Source: Prevotella sp. CAG:1185
Lineage (GTDB): Bacteria > Bacteroidota > Bacteroidia > Bacteroidales > Bacteroidaceae
Assembly (NCBI GenBank): GCA_000436695.1
Contig: HF992547.1
Location: forward strand, 1-15,363
Direction of reading: 5' to 3'
DNA: 15,363 nucleotides
The notes beneath the pieces were generated by a model, which was given only the letters and a program-made list of their open reading frames with translations, was not told where the DNA came from and searched no databases. Positions 1-6,863 of the stretch are shown piece by piece (position 1 is the stretch's first letter; every line of letters starts with the position of its first letter). The translations under genes and the position numbers were made by a program.

Positions 1-609
1 TTTGGGAACATGCGGACATTCATTAAACATTATTCTAATGTGAGAAAACGCATACGGGAACAGCAGGAACGTGCAAATAATTATTTAAGCCAGCTCCAAG
101 AAACTGGAATGCAAAAAATGAAGCGTAATGAAGAGCGTATAGCACAATTGGAAACAGAATTATCTGTCTCGAACGAAAAACTTACTGAAATACGCAAGTC
201 TTTAATGCGTAACGAGGCTGAGATGCTGGCTAAGCAGAATGAACATATGCTCTTTAAAGAAAAACATCGTGAGCTGCTGATAGCTGACTTGGCTGATACG
301 GATGTATATAAATTGTATTATACTCCAAATGCCGTACCGTCTTCTGCTGATTATCACAGACTTGTTGAAGCCTTGAATAAGGCATACAACAATTTTACAA
401 AACGCCTTAAAGAGTTTTATCCAGACATAAATGATAATGAAGTATGGATTTGCTGTATGGTGAAAGCAGGTCTTTCATCTAAAGAAATATGCAATATCTC
501 ACCTTATTCATATAGCTCTCTCGGAATGGCAAAGTCACGCTTATACTTTAAAATGTTTCAAAAAAAGGGAGGAGCAAAAGATCTTGACCATTTCATAAAA
601 GAACTTTAG
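1..609 (+). CDS. C-terminal part of a coiled-coil / helix-turn-helix regulator (5' partial)
   Basis: The reading frame is open back to base 1, so this is probably the end of a longer protein; the ATG at 10 is unlikely to be the true start. Counting from that ATG (199 residues), about 10-95 are charged and heptad-like (a long coiled coil), and 115-185 form a compact helical domain. In that domain, KAGLSSKEICNISPYSYSS followed by KSRLYFKMF resembles the LuxR-like helix-turn-helix at the C-terminus of Bacteroidetes TPR regulators, where the usual form is 'C.L.raGfsnkEIa.ll..s..sv...r.Rlkkkl'. In that family, N-terminal TPRs and one membrane helix precede the coiled coil; those parts would lie outside the window. 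It is the only regulator seen near the GLPGLI block and is read in the same direction, so it may control it; this is inference. The family call is fairly sure, the target unknown. Confidence 0.7.
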   Translation, partial: FGNMRTFIKHYSNVRKRIREQQERANNYLSQLQETGMQKMKRNEERIAQLETELSVSNEKLTEIRKSLMRNEAEMLAKQNEHMLFKEKHRELLIADLADTDVYKLYYTPNAVPSSADYHRLVEALNKAYNNFTKRLKEFYPDINDNEVWICCMVKAGLSSKEICNISPYSYSSLGMAKSRLYFKMFQKKGGAKDLDHFIKEL

Positions 610-645
610 TGCTATTGTAAATAACTGAAAATCAATAGATTGTAA

Positions 646-665
646 TTTTGTGAAGTTTTGTGAAG
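646..665 (+). repeat. Perfect 10-bp tandem direct repeat TTTTGTGAAG x2
   Basis: TTTTGTGAAG occurs at 646-655 and again directly at 656-665. A near copy, TTTTGTAAAAG, lies at 701-711. The repeat overlaps the first TAnnTTTG-like box and could be a protein binding site. Its role is unknown. Confidence 0.6.
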
Positions 666-725
666 TGAAATATTATCGTATATTTCGCTATTTTTTGTAA
701 TTTTGTAAAAGTTGAATATGAAACT

Positions 726-817
726 ATGAAAAAGCTGTATCCGTATTTTTTGCGATATGTACAATTTCTGTTTTCGTAGCAATAATGCCTGATGGTTTGG
801 CCGGAGATTCTGGATAA
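726..817 (+). pseudogene. Possible tiny exported peptide gene broken by a one-base frameshift
   Basis: An ATG at 726 starts a frame that ends after 17 codons. If one A is added to the five-A run at 729-733, the frame becomes about 30 codons ending at TAA 815-817. It would then begin MKKAVSVFFAICTISVFVAI and end MPDGLAGDSG. That is a short basic start, a hydrophobic stretch and a small-residue tail, the layout of a signal peptide or tiny secreted peptide. The ATG lies about 20 bp after a TAnnTTTG box. Bacteroidetes often keep tiny exported peptides beside TPR-HTH regulators, which fits the position here. It could also be chance in AT-rich DNA, a slippery-run expression site or a sequencing error. 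No family is recognised. Confidence 0.3.
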
Positions 818-865
818 GGCATTATAATTGGTAATAGACTTATTTAAATTTTGGGTGGACAAAAT

Positions 866-1108
866 ATGATTATATTTAAGCTTTTAATAACAGTTGTGCT
901 GCTTGCGGTGGGTATATATTTTGATATACGTAAGAGAAGAAATGCTCTCGCATGTTTGTTCTTTTACGTTTCTTTTCTCACAATGTTTGCCAACGTATTT
1001 GAGGATTTGACCAACTGGCATGAACTGGCCGTAATTGCAATTTGCCTGTTGATATTCGCGGGGATATTGCTTATTGTGAGAAAAATAAAAAACAAGTATA
1101 AAAGATAA
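866..1108 (+). CDS. Small three-helix membrane protein of unknown function
   Basis: This is an 80-residue hydrophobic protein. Likely membrane segments are at about 2-19, 27-46 and 52-71. The clusters RKRR (22-25) and the very basic C-terminus (RKIKNKYKR) fall on the same side if all three helices span, which fits the positive-inside rule with the N-terminus out. I chose the ATG at 866 over an in-frame TTG at 851 because it places the hydrophobic segment at the N-terminus and has GGGTGGA (853-859) six bases upstream, a weak Shine-Dalgarno-like match. No catalytic motif or known family was recognised. It lies 90 bp before the first GLPGLI gene in the same direction and may be cotranscribed with it. 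Confidence 0.55.
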   Translation: MIIFKLLITVVLLAVGIYFDIRKRRNALACLFFYVSFLTMFANVFEDLTNWHELAVIAICLLIFAGILLIVRKIKNKYKR

Positions 1109-1198
1109 TTGTAAGTTGCTGATTTTATTATTGAAGAAATCTTAATGTATTTCTTCAATAAAGTTATGTACATACTGAATGAATATAAGAATTTAAAT

Positions 1199-2023
1199 AT
1201 GGCATATAAATTGGTTGTTTTGTTGTATTTCTTTATCAACTGCTTTACACTTTCAGCCCAGACAACTGACAGCGTGATAATGAGTATTGTTTATACATCT
1301 GAATACAACTACTCAAAGTATAGAAAGTCTGACCGCTGTGATATGATGCGTCTTGATATAGGAAAGCGTTCATCACACTTTTTCAGCGACTATTTTGAGC
1401 AGAAACTGGCAAAGATGGACAGCATGAATATGAGTGGAAGTATAAGCATAATGCGTTTGAAAAAAGAGACGCGCGTCCTTGAAGTTGGTCAGACCTATGG
1501 CATTTATAAGAATTTTCCGTCAGACGGACGATTGACTTACACTGAGGATATACTTGACAACAGATTTGTTTGTGAGGAGGATATGCCACAAATAAACTGG
1601 AGTATAGTTGAAGGTGATACCGTTATCTGCGGTTACGGGTGTTTAAAGGCTGAAGGAGAATTACGTGGACGCAAATGGAATGTATGGTTTGCTCCTGAAA
1701 TTGCTGTAAGCGATGGCCCATGGAAACTTTGTGGATTGCCCGGACTGATATTGCAGGCTGTTGATACGGAAAACATATTCTCGTTCAGATGTATGGGTAT
1801 AGAGAAGTCTGAGGGCAAAGCCTTAAAGATGGTTAACAGAAAATATGAAAGGTGTACGCCGGAAAAGTTATATACAATTAGTACAAAATTTCTTTCGGAT
1901 CCTTTAACTTATATGCGTGACATATATGGACTTATAATTCCGCAAGAAGTTATAAACCAATTTGTTCCTGAAGCTAATGCCAAGGCGAAGTTGCATTTTC
2001 TAGAGTATTATGACAAAGAATAA
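1199..2023 (+). CDS. GLPGLI family exported protein, paralog 1
   Basis: This is a 274-residue secreted protein of the GLPGLI family (TIGR01200 / Porph_ging), whose function is unknown. The chosen ATG gives a classical signal peptide, MAYKLVVLLYFFINCFTLSA, with cleavage near SAQ-TTDSV. An in-frame ATG at 1145 would add 18 residues before it and is less likely. The family core is at about 145-200: GYGC, then GRKWNVWF, then DGPWKLCGLPGLIL, then FSFRC. Cysteines 148, 198 and 219 recur at the same spacing in the two following paralogs. Extra cysteines at 144 (ICGY) and 178 (KLCGLPG) are each shared with only one of them. The mature protein should be periplasmic or surface-exposed. Its codon use looks more AT-rich than that of the next two copies. 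Family membership is certain, role unknown. Confidence 0.9.
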   Translation: MAYKLVVLLYFFINCFTLSAQTTDSVIMSIVYTSEYNYSKYRKSDRCDMMRLDIGKRSSHFFSDYFEQKLAKMDSMNMSGSISIMRLKKETRVLEVGQTYGIYKNFPSDGRLTYTEDILDNRFVCEEDMPQINWSIVEGDTVICGYGCLKAEGELRGRKWNVWFAPEIAVSDGPWKLCGLPGLILQAVDTENIFSFRCMGIEKSEGKALKMVNRKYERCTPEKLYTISTKFLSDPLTYMRDIYGLIIPQEVINQFVPEANAKAKLHFLEYYDKE

Positions 2024-2171
2024 ACAATATATGTATGTCCTTAATTGCCAACATAAGTATGAGGTCATTGAAAATGTGACAGTTCTTAGCTGTTGTTTTC
2101 ATGAAGTGTAACCAGCCGTAAAAAATACTTGTATGACAGATATTTCGTAATGTCCTTTAAATAAATAATAT

Positions 2172-2969
2172 ATGAGAAAATACATCTTATCACTTTTGCT
2201 ATTACATTTTGCTGCACTGTCTGCCGAGACTGCCGACAGCGTTATGCTGCACATCGTATATAATACAACTTATGCCACATACGGCAACGGACATAAAACT
2301 CATGACGTTATGGCATTGGATGTGGGGCGTACCATGTCTCATTTTTATAGCGAGGCTCAAAGGCTGCGTGACGAGCAGATGAAAAAGATCAATGAAAGCA
2401 ATCTGCCGCCCGACATAGCCATAAGCAGCGCAAAGAACGTGAGCGGAGGCGGTTTGCAATGGCATGTATGCAAGCGCCCTTCAGGTGGTGACAGCATAAC
2501 ATTTTACGACACGTTTGGATTAGACGGAGTGAAATACTCTGTGGTTGACAACCGGCAGCAGTGGCATATCGAAGATGGTGATACCACTATATGCGGATAC
2601 AGTTGTGGCAAGGCATGGACAGACATAGGCGGACGGCGATGGACTGCATGGTTCACGGCAGACATTCCGGTAAGCGACGGCCCATGGAAACTGCGCGGAC
2701 TGCCGGGACTCATACTCAAAGCTGTTGAATCAGACGGAATATATTCATTCTGCTGCACATCAATAACAAGCGGAAACGGAATGTTGGTGGATATGCCTTC
2801 GGGAAATTATACAGATTGCACATACGATGAATACAAAACGCTTTATTATAAATATAACGACGACCCAATACAGTTCCTTGTCACCCGTACCGGCAACTCG
2901 CTGCCCATTCCCAGCAGTAAACGGAAGAGCGCGATAATATCAATAGACGAAAAACCGTTTACGCACTGA
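2172..2969 (+). CDS. GLPGLI family exported protein, paralog 2
   Basis: This is a 265-residue member of the same family. It opens with the signal peptide MRKYILSLLLLHFAALSA and a mature start at about ETADSV. The core reads ICGYSC, GRRWTAWF, DGPWKLRGLPGLIL and YSFCC, then YTDCT. Cysteines 145, 195 and 216 match the conserved trio of its neighbours. It differs by Arg175 where the others have Cys just before GLPGLI, and by a diverged middle (about 75-115) that lacks the YKNxPSxGRL stretch of paralogs 1 and 3. Its tail (240-265) is also unlike theirs. It sits 148 bp after paralog 1. That gap holds a weak imperfect hairpin (2070-2100) but no clear promoter. Function is unknown; export is well supported. 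Confidence 0.9.
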   Translation: MRKYILSLLLLHFAALSAETADSVMLHIVYNTTYATYGNGHKTHDVMALDVGRTMSHFYSEAQRLRDEQMKKINESNLPPDIAISSAKNVSGGGLQWHVCKRPSGGDSITFYDTFGLDGVKYSVVDNRQQWHIEDGDTTICGYSCGKAWTDIGGRRWTAWFTADIPVSDGPWKLRGLPGLILKAVESDGIYSFCCTSITSGNGMLVDMPSGNYTDCTYDEYKTLYYKYNDDPIQFLVTRTGNSLPIPSSKRKSAIISIDEKPFTH

Positions 2970-3137
2970 TTACGTCCCGCTTTCTGCGCCTTTTGCGTTA
3001 TGACATACACTTGTCGCGCTACAAAATTTAAAGTTTTAAACATATAGGGAGACAATGCCACGACAAATTGGATTACAACTCAATGAAGAGAGGCTGATAA
3101 TATGTTGATGCATTGCATAAAAATAATAAGCTAAGAT

Positions 3138-3953
3138 ATGAGAACATACATGATGACATTCTTGTTGTTGTCGTTTATTACACTGTCTGCCTCCACAGCC
3201 GACAGTGTTCGACTTAGTGTAACATATCAGGTGCGATATGCTAACGCAGAAGGTGAAAACGAGGCTAAACAGGACTTGATGAAACTTGACATAGGCAACA
3301 ATGCGTCACACTTTTACAGTTGGATGAACAGAATGAGAGAAGCCCTGATGGACAGCATGAATGCTACAGGGCAAATAAACTTAGAGAAGATACGCAAGCA
3401 GGTTAAGCCATATCAGAGCGGGCAGGCGTATCACATTTATAAGAACATTCCGTCACATGGAAGATTGGTGTATGTCGACAGGGTGCTGATAGATTTCTTT
3501 AAATATGAAGAAGACATGCCACATATAGAATGGAATCTGACAGAGAGCGACAGCACCGTGGCTGGCTATAGATGCCAAAGCGCTGTGGGCGAATTGCGCG
3601 GGCGCAGATGGCACGTATGGTTTACCACCGACATACCCATAGCTGACGGCCCGTGGAAATTATGCGGCTTGCCTGGACTGATACTAAAGGCTACTGACGA
3701 AACAGGAACATTCTCGTTTGTATGCACAGCCATAGAAAAAGGCGACGGACGGCAGTTGGCAGTCGACAAGCAAAAGTATGTAGACTGTACTCCTCTGGAA
3801 CTGCAAGATATCTACAAGGAATACTTTGCCAACATAAAACTTTATATGGAAAAGGTAAACGGTGTTCCGTTCACCAAACATTATATGGAAACAGGAAACA
3901 CTGAAGCATTGAAGAAAAAGCCGGTGAATCTGATGGAGACATACAGGCCTTAA
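3138..3953 (+). CDS. GLPGLI family exported protein, paralog 3
   Basis: This is a 271-residue member of the family with the signal peptide MRTYMMTFLLLSFITLSA followed by STADSV. It is closer to paralog 1 than to paralog 2. It shares HIYKNIPSHGRL (about 99-110), EEDMPHIEW (124-132), GELRGRRWHVWF (151-162) and DGPWKLCGLPGLIL (170-183). The conserved cysteines are 146, 196 and 217. It lacks the Cys in ICGY, having VAGY instead. It lies 168 bp after paralog 2 and 60 bp before the signal-peptide start of the receptor gene, so it is the paralog most likely to be cotranscribed with the receptor. The pattern suggests successive tandem duplications followed by divergence. The molecular role is unknown. 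Confidence 0.9.
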   Translation: MRTYMMTFLLLSFITLSASTADSVRLSVTYQVRYANAEGENEAKQDLMKLDIGNNASHFYSWMNRMREALMDSMNATGQINLEKIRKQVKPYQSGQAYHIYKNIPSHGRLVYVDRVLIDFFKYEEDMPHIEWNLTESDSTVAGYRCQSAVGELRGRRWHVWFTTDIPIADGPWKLCGLPGLILKATDETGTFSFVCTAIEKGDGRQLAVDKQKYVDCTPLELQDIYKEYFANIKLYMEKVNGVPFTKHYMETGNTEALKKKPVNLMETYRP

Positions 3954-4013
3954 CCCTTCATCCTCAGTAATGAAACTGCTTATGATTATATGAAAAATAA
4001 ATTATGCCCAATT

Positions 4014-6560
4014 ATGAAAAAGATATTTGTCCTGATTTTACTTATAATCCCTCTACTGCTTAATGCCCGGACATTTACGGGCGTTGTTAAGGATGAGGGC
4101 GGTAAGCCGCTCCCCGGAGTGTCGGTTATGCTTAAAAGCACAGCAGGACGCATAAGGGCATACGCCATAACGGCTAAGACGGGAGCCTTTACGCTGAAGC
4201 ATGAAGGAGAAGACGGACAAACCGACTCGCTCGTATTCAGAAGTATGGGCTATGCCACAGTGACGCTGGCTGCAAAGACATATAAAGACGGATGGACAAT
4301 AACCATGAGGGAAGAAGTTTTCGCGCTGAAAGAAGTGAAGGTGAAACCGGACAAGATAACACAGCGCGGCGACACGATAGACTATCTTGTAAGCAGTTTC
4401 CGTCAGAAAAACGACCGCTCGATAGCCGACGTCATATCACGTATGCCCGGAATGGAAGTTGGAAAAGACGGCAGCATAACATATCAGGGCAAAAGCATCA
4501 ATAAGTTTTATATTGAAGGCATGGACCTCATGGGCAGCAAATATGGCGTAGCGAGCAACAACATAGATGCCGGCAAGGTGAAGAAGGTGCAGGTGATGGA
4601 GAATCATCAGCCTGTGAAGACACTTAAGGATGTTGTGTTCAGTGACCAGGCTGCGCTTAACATCGTGCTCGATGAGAAGGTGAAGGATATGTGGCAAGGA
4701 GAGCTGTCGCTTGGCGGAGGCGCCACTCTGCAGGGAAAGACAGACGCATTGTATGACAGTCGGGCACTGGCAATGCTATTTTCGCGCAAGATGCAGAGCA
4801 TATCAATGTATAAGTGCAACAATACAGGTAAGGACATAAGCAGCGAAGTTGGCTCATTGGCATCGCTCGAAGAGAGCGTGCCGACTGCGGGCGGACTGCT
4901 TTCAGGTATTGGTCTGGGCAGAACAGGACTTGACGAAAGCCGCACCATGTTTAACAACACACATATACTTGCCACCAACTGGCTGTTTAAGACGGCGGCA
5001 GACAACGACCTGCGACTTCAACTTACGGGGCTGTTTGACAAGAGCCTGGAGCGGCAGCAGTCGCAGACCGTTTATACCGACTTAGGCAGCGGAGCCGTGA
5101 TAACACAGGACAACGACGCACGGGCATACCGCAACGAATATGAAGGCGAGCTGATGTATCAAGTGAATAAAGACCGGCTATATCTTGTAAACACCCTTAA
5201 AGGGTATGCCGACTTTAACCGCAGCCTCGGTACATCTGTACTTAACGGACGGACAACGCAGCAGAGCGTAAGACCGCGTGAAAGATATGTGGCAGACAAT
5301 CTGCGTTTCATTAAGAATTTTTCAGGCGGAAACAGTTTTTCGTTAAGTTCAGCTGCCGCTTATCATTATAAGCCCGGAACGCTGCTCATATCAGACGGAT
5401 CGGCAGAGACGCTCAACATAGGTCAGTTAGACTGGAAAACTTATACAAATTTCAGACACAGATTGTGGTTGCTGAATATTACATATACCATAGGATTTGA
5501 CCTGAAACGGCAGAACATTGACGTAGAAAACGCGGTGAACACAGCTACAGATAAGTATGATGAATATAGAGCTTACGTATCTCCTGACATAAGCATCAAG
5601 ACACACGACGTAAGTATCAGTCTTAATGTGCCGATAAACTGGCGCTATCGCAGTCTGAATTCGCTGTCGGCACATAAGTTTACGGCAGACCCATCACTCT
5701 ATTTCAGCTATGAGCCAACGGCGCGATGGCAACTTACGGCAGGCGGCTCATATTCATGGATGCCGCAGGACGCGCTGACATCCATGCCGACGCTGGTGTT
5801 CACCGACTATATAACAGCGCGTCGCGGCAACGGACAGCTTGACTATATTGACGCTTTCGTATTGAATGCCGCTGCAAGATACAAGAACGTGATAAGCGGA
5901 TTTTTTGCCAATGGCGGAATAGTTTACAGCCGTATGGGCAACATGCTGATGTATAAGGGTGAACTCGTAGATAATATTTATTGCAGCACTCCGTCAGACC
6001 AACGCTCATCCGTAAGTATGATTACGCTTAACGGCTCGGCAAGCAAGAGCTTCGACTGGGCCGGTCTGTTGCTTAAATTATCTGCACGTCAGACATGGAA
6101 CAACTACAGCATGTTCATAAATGACAATGTGCAGCCATTCAGAATGGAAAGCAGCGAGATAAAGCTCAACATCTCTATAAAGCCTCTGTATTGGCTTTCT
6201 GCCGACTTGACGTCTTCACTAAACCGTAACCATCAGACCAATCAGGAGAGTACAGACAGTTATGACAAAACATTATGTTATTTTACCCATAAGCTGCGCA
6301 CATATATCATGCCAGGCAACTGGATAATTGAGTTTGACAACGAGATGTATCACAGCAACGACGAATCTGTGTCGACAACATTGTTTTCCGACCTTTCGGT
6401 AACATACAAGACACGGCACATTGAGATAGGCGCAGCCTGTCATAACCTGTTTGGCAAAGATCTGTTTGAGCGCCGATATTTCACAGACACACAACGCATA
6501 TATACATCCACCCGTCTGCGTCCACGAGAAATATTGTTCAAGGTACGTTTCAGTTTGTAG
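4014..6560 (+). CDS. Outer-membrane receptor-like beta-barrel protein with carboxypeptidase-like regulatory domain
   Basis: This is an 848-residue outer-membrane protein of the TonB-dependent receptor type. I chose the ATG at 4014 because it directly starts a signal peptide (MKKIFVLILLIIPLLLNA). An in-frame ATG at 3990 would add eight residues. Residues about 20-105 form the carboxypeptidase-like regulatory domain (GVVKDEGGKPLPGVSV, then SMGYAT). About 115-225 form a plug-like domain (GDTIDY, ISRMPGMEV, KFYIEGMDLMGSKYG, VQVMENHQPVKTLKD). The rest is rich in alternating aromatic strands and ends in KVRFSL, as expected of a barrel. No SusD partner follows and I see no clear TonB box, so it is not a standard SusC glycan importer. 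Receptors of this kind often neighbour GLPGLI genes. It could be a transporter or an assembly or export partner of the GLPGLI proteins. The substrate is unknown. Confidence 0.85.
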   Translation: MKKIFVLILLIIPLLLNARTFTGVVKDEGGKPLPGVSVMLKSTAGRIRAYAITAKTGAFTLKHEGEDGQTDSLVFRSMGYATVTLAAKTYKDGWTITMREEVFALKEVKVKPDKITQRGDTIDYLVSSFRQKNDRSIADVISRMPGMEVGKDGSITYQGKSINKFYIEGMDLMGSKYGVASNNIDAGKVKKVQVMENHQPVKTLKDVVFSDQAALNIVLDEKVKDMWQGELSLGGGATLQGKTDALYDSRALAMLFSRKMQSISMYKCNNTGKDISSEVGSLASLEESVPTAGGLLSGIGLGRTGLDESRTMFNNTHILATNWLFKTAADNDLRLQLTGLFDKSLERQQSQTVYTDLGSGAVITQDNDARAYRNEYEGELMYQVNKDRLYLVNTLKGYADFNRSLGTSVLNGRTTQQSVRPRERYVADNLRFIKNFSGGNSFSLSSAAAYHYKPGTLLISDGSAETLNIGQLDWKTYTNFRHRLWLLNITYTIGFDLKRQNIDVENAVNTATDKYDEYRAYVSPDISIKTHDVSISLNVPINWRYRSLNSLSAHKFTADPSLYFSYEPTARWQLTAGGSYSWMPQDALTSMPTLVFTDYITARRGNGQLDYIDAFVLNAAARYKNVISGFFANGGIVYSRMGNMLMYKGELVDNIYCSTPSDQRSSVSMITLNGSASKSFDWAGLLLKLSARQTWNNYSMFINDNVQPFRMESSEIKLNISIKPLYWLSADLTSSLNRNHQTNQESTDSYDKTLCYFTHKLRTYIMPGNWIIEFDNEMYHSNDESVSTTLFSDLSVTYKTRHIEIGAACHNLFGKDLFERRYFTDTQRIYTSTRLRPREILFKVRFSL

Positions 6561-6863
6561 TGACAGAATGGCCGTAAAAACTCATAGCGTTGCTGCTAAA
6601 AGAACTGAATCGTCATCAGAAATGAAACTATATTTTTGCTTTATATAAAACGGATTTTAGTACTATTTTTCGCTAATAGAAAATAGAAATGCGGCTGAAA
6701 GCATGTATGCGCAAAAAAGGTAAAAATATATATGAACTAATGACTGATTTGAAGTTAATGTGATGGTATCTGAAAAAATAAGAGGGTGAGGCTAAACAAT
6801 CAGCCCCACCCTCTTATTTTTGTATTGCTCAATAATAACGAACTGTCGGATAATAATTAATTG
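6561..6863. other. Convergent intergenic region
   Basis: This 303-bp gap lies between the receptor gene and the oppositely read PBP gene. Its only clear element is the bidirectional terminator at 6778-6821. The remainder (6561-6777) is AT-rich. It contains a lone TATTTTTG at 6631-6638 without a -33 partner, and short open frames of 8 and 24 codons that show no recognisable features. I see no gene there. Confidence 0.7.
6778..6821. terminator. Bidirectional intrinsic terminator
   Basis: The arms 6778-6793 (ATAAGAGGGTGAGGCT) and 6802-6817 (AGCCCCACCCTCTTAT) pair over 16 positions with a single A/C mismatch. The loop is 8 nt. A T-tract follows on the + strand, and AAAAAATA precedes the left arm, giving a U-tract on the - strand. 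It sits between two convergent genes and should end transcription of both. Confidence 0.9.

Larger units (their letters stand above)
610..865 (+). promoter_or_regulatory. AT-rich intergenic region with two TAnnTTTG boxes, a tandem repeat and a dyad
   Basis: Two copies of TGTAATTTTGT (641-651 and 696-706) each contain a TAATTTTG box that fits the Bacteroidetes -7 consensus TAnnTTTG (643-650 and 698-705). Neither has a convincing TTTG -33 element at 19-21 bp, so promoter function is only possible. Between them lie a 10-bp tandem repeat and an inverted repeat, GAAATAT-N6-ATATTTC (667-686). A weak 6-bp stem, CTATTG/CAATAG (612-617 with 633-638), follows the regulator gene. Together these look like a control region for what follows. 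Confidence 0.35.

Noticed and set aside
632..862. A 76-codon - strand open frame in the intergenic region before the small membrane protein
   Set aside because: Its repeated FTKLQKI/FTKLHKI comes only from the DNA repeats, and it has no domain.
1145..1198. Upstream ATG for the first GLPGLI gene
   Set aside because: It would place 18 extra residues before a textbook signal peptide that begins at 1199.
2070..2100. Imperfect hairpin (GAAAA/TTTTC and ACAG/CTGT) between GLPGLI copies 1 and 2
   Set aside because: The stem is short and interrupted with no T-run, so it is not convincing as a terminator.
4607..5005. A 132-codon - strand open frame opposite the receptor gene
   Set aside because: The opposite strand encodes the receptor plug and first barrel strands with clear motifs; this is a shadow.
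6631..6638. TATTTTTG promoter-like box after the receptor gene
   Set aside because: There is no -33 element at the right distance and no gene downstream before the terminator.
6690..6764. A 24-codon + strand frame (MRLKACMRKKGKN...) before the bidirectional terminator
   Set aside because: It is short, has no promoter and shows no recognisable feature; likely chance.
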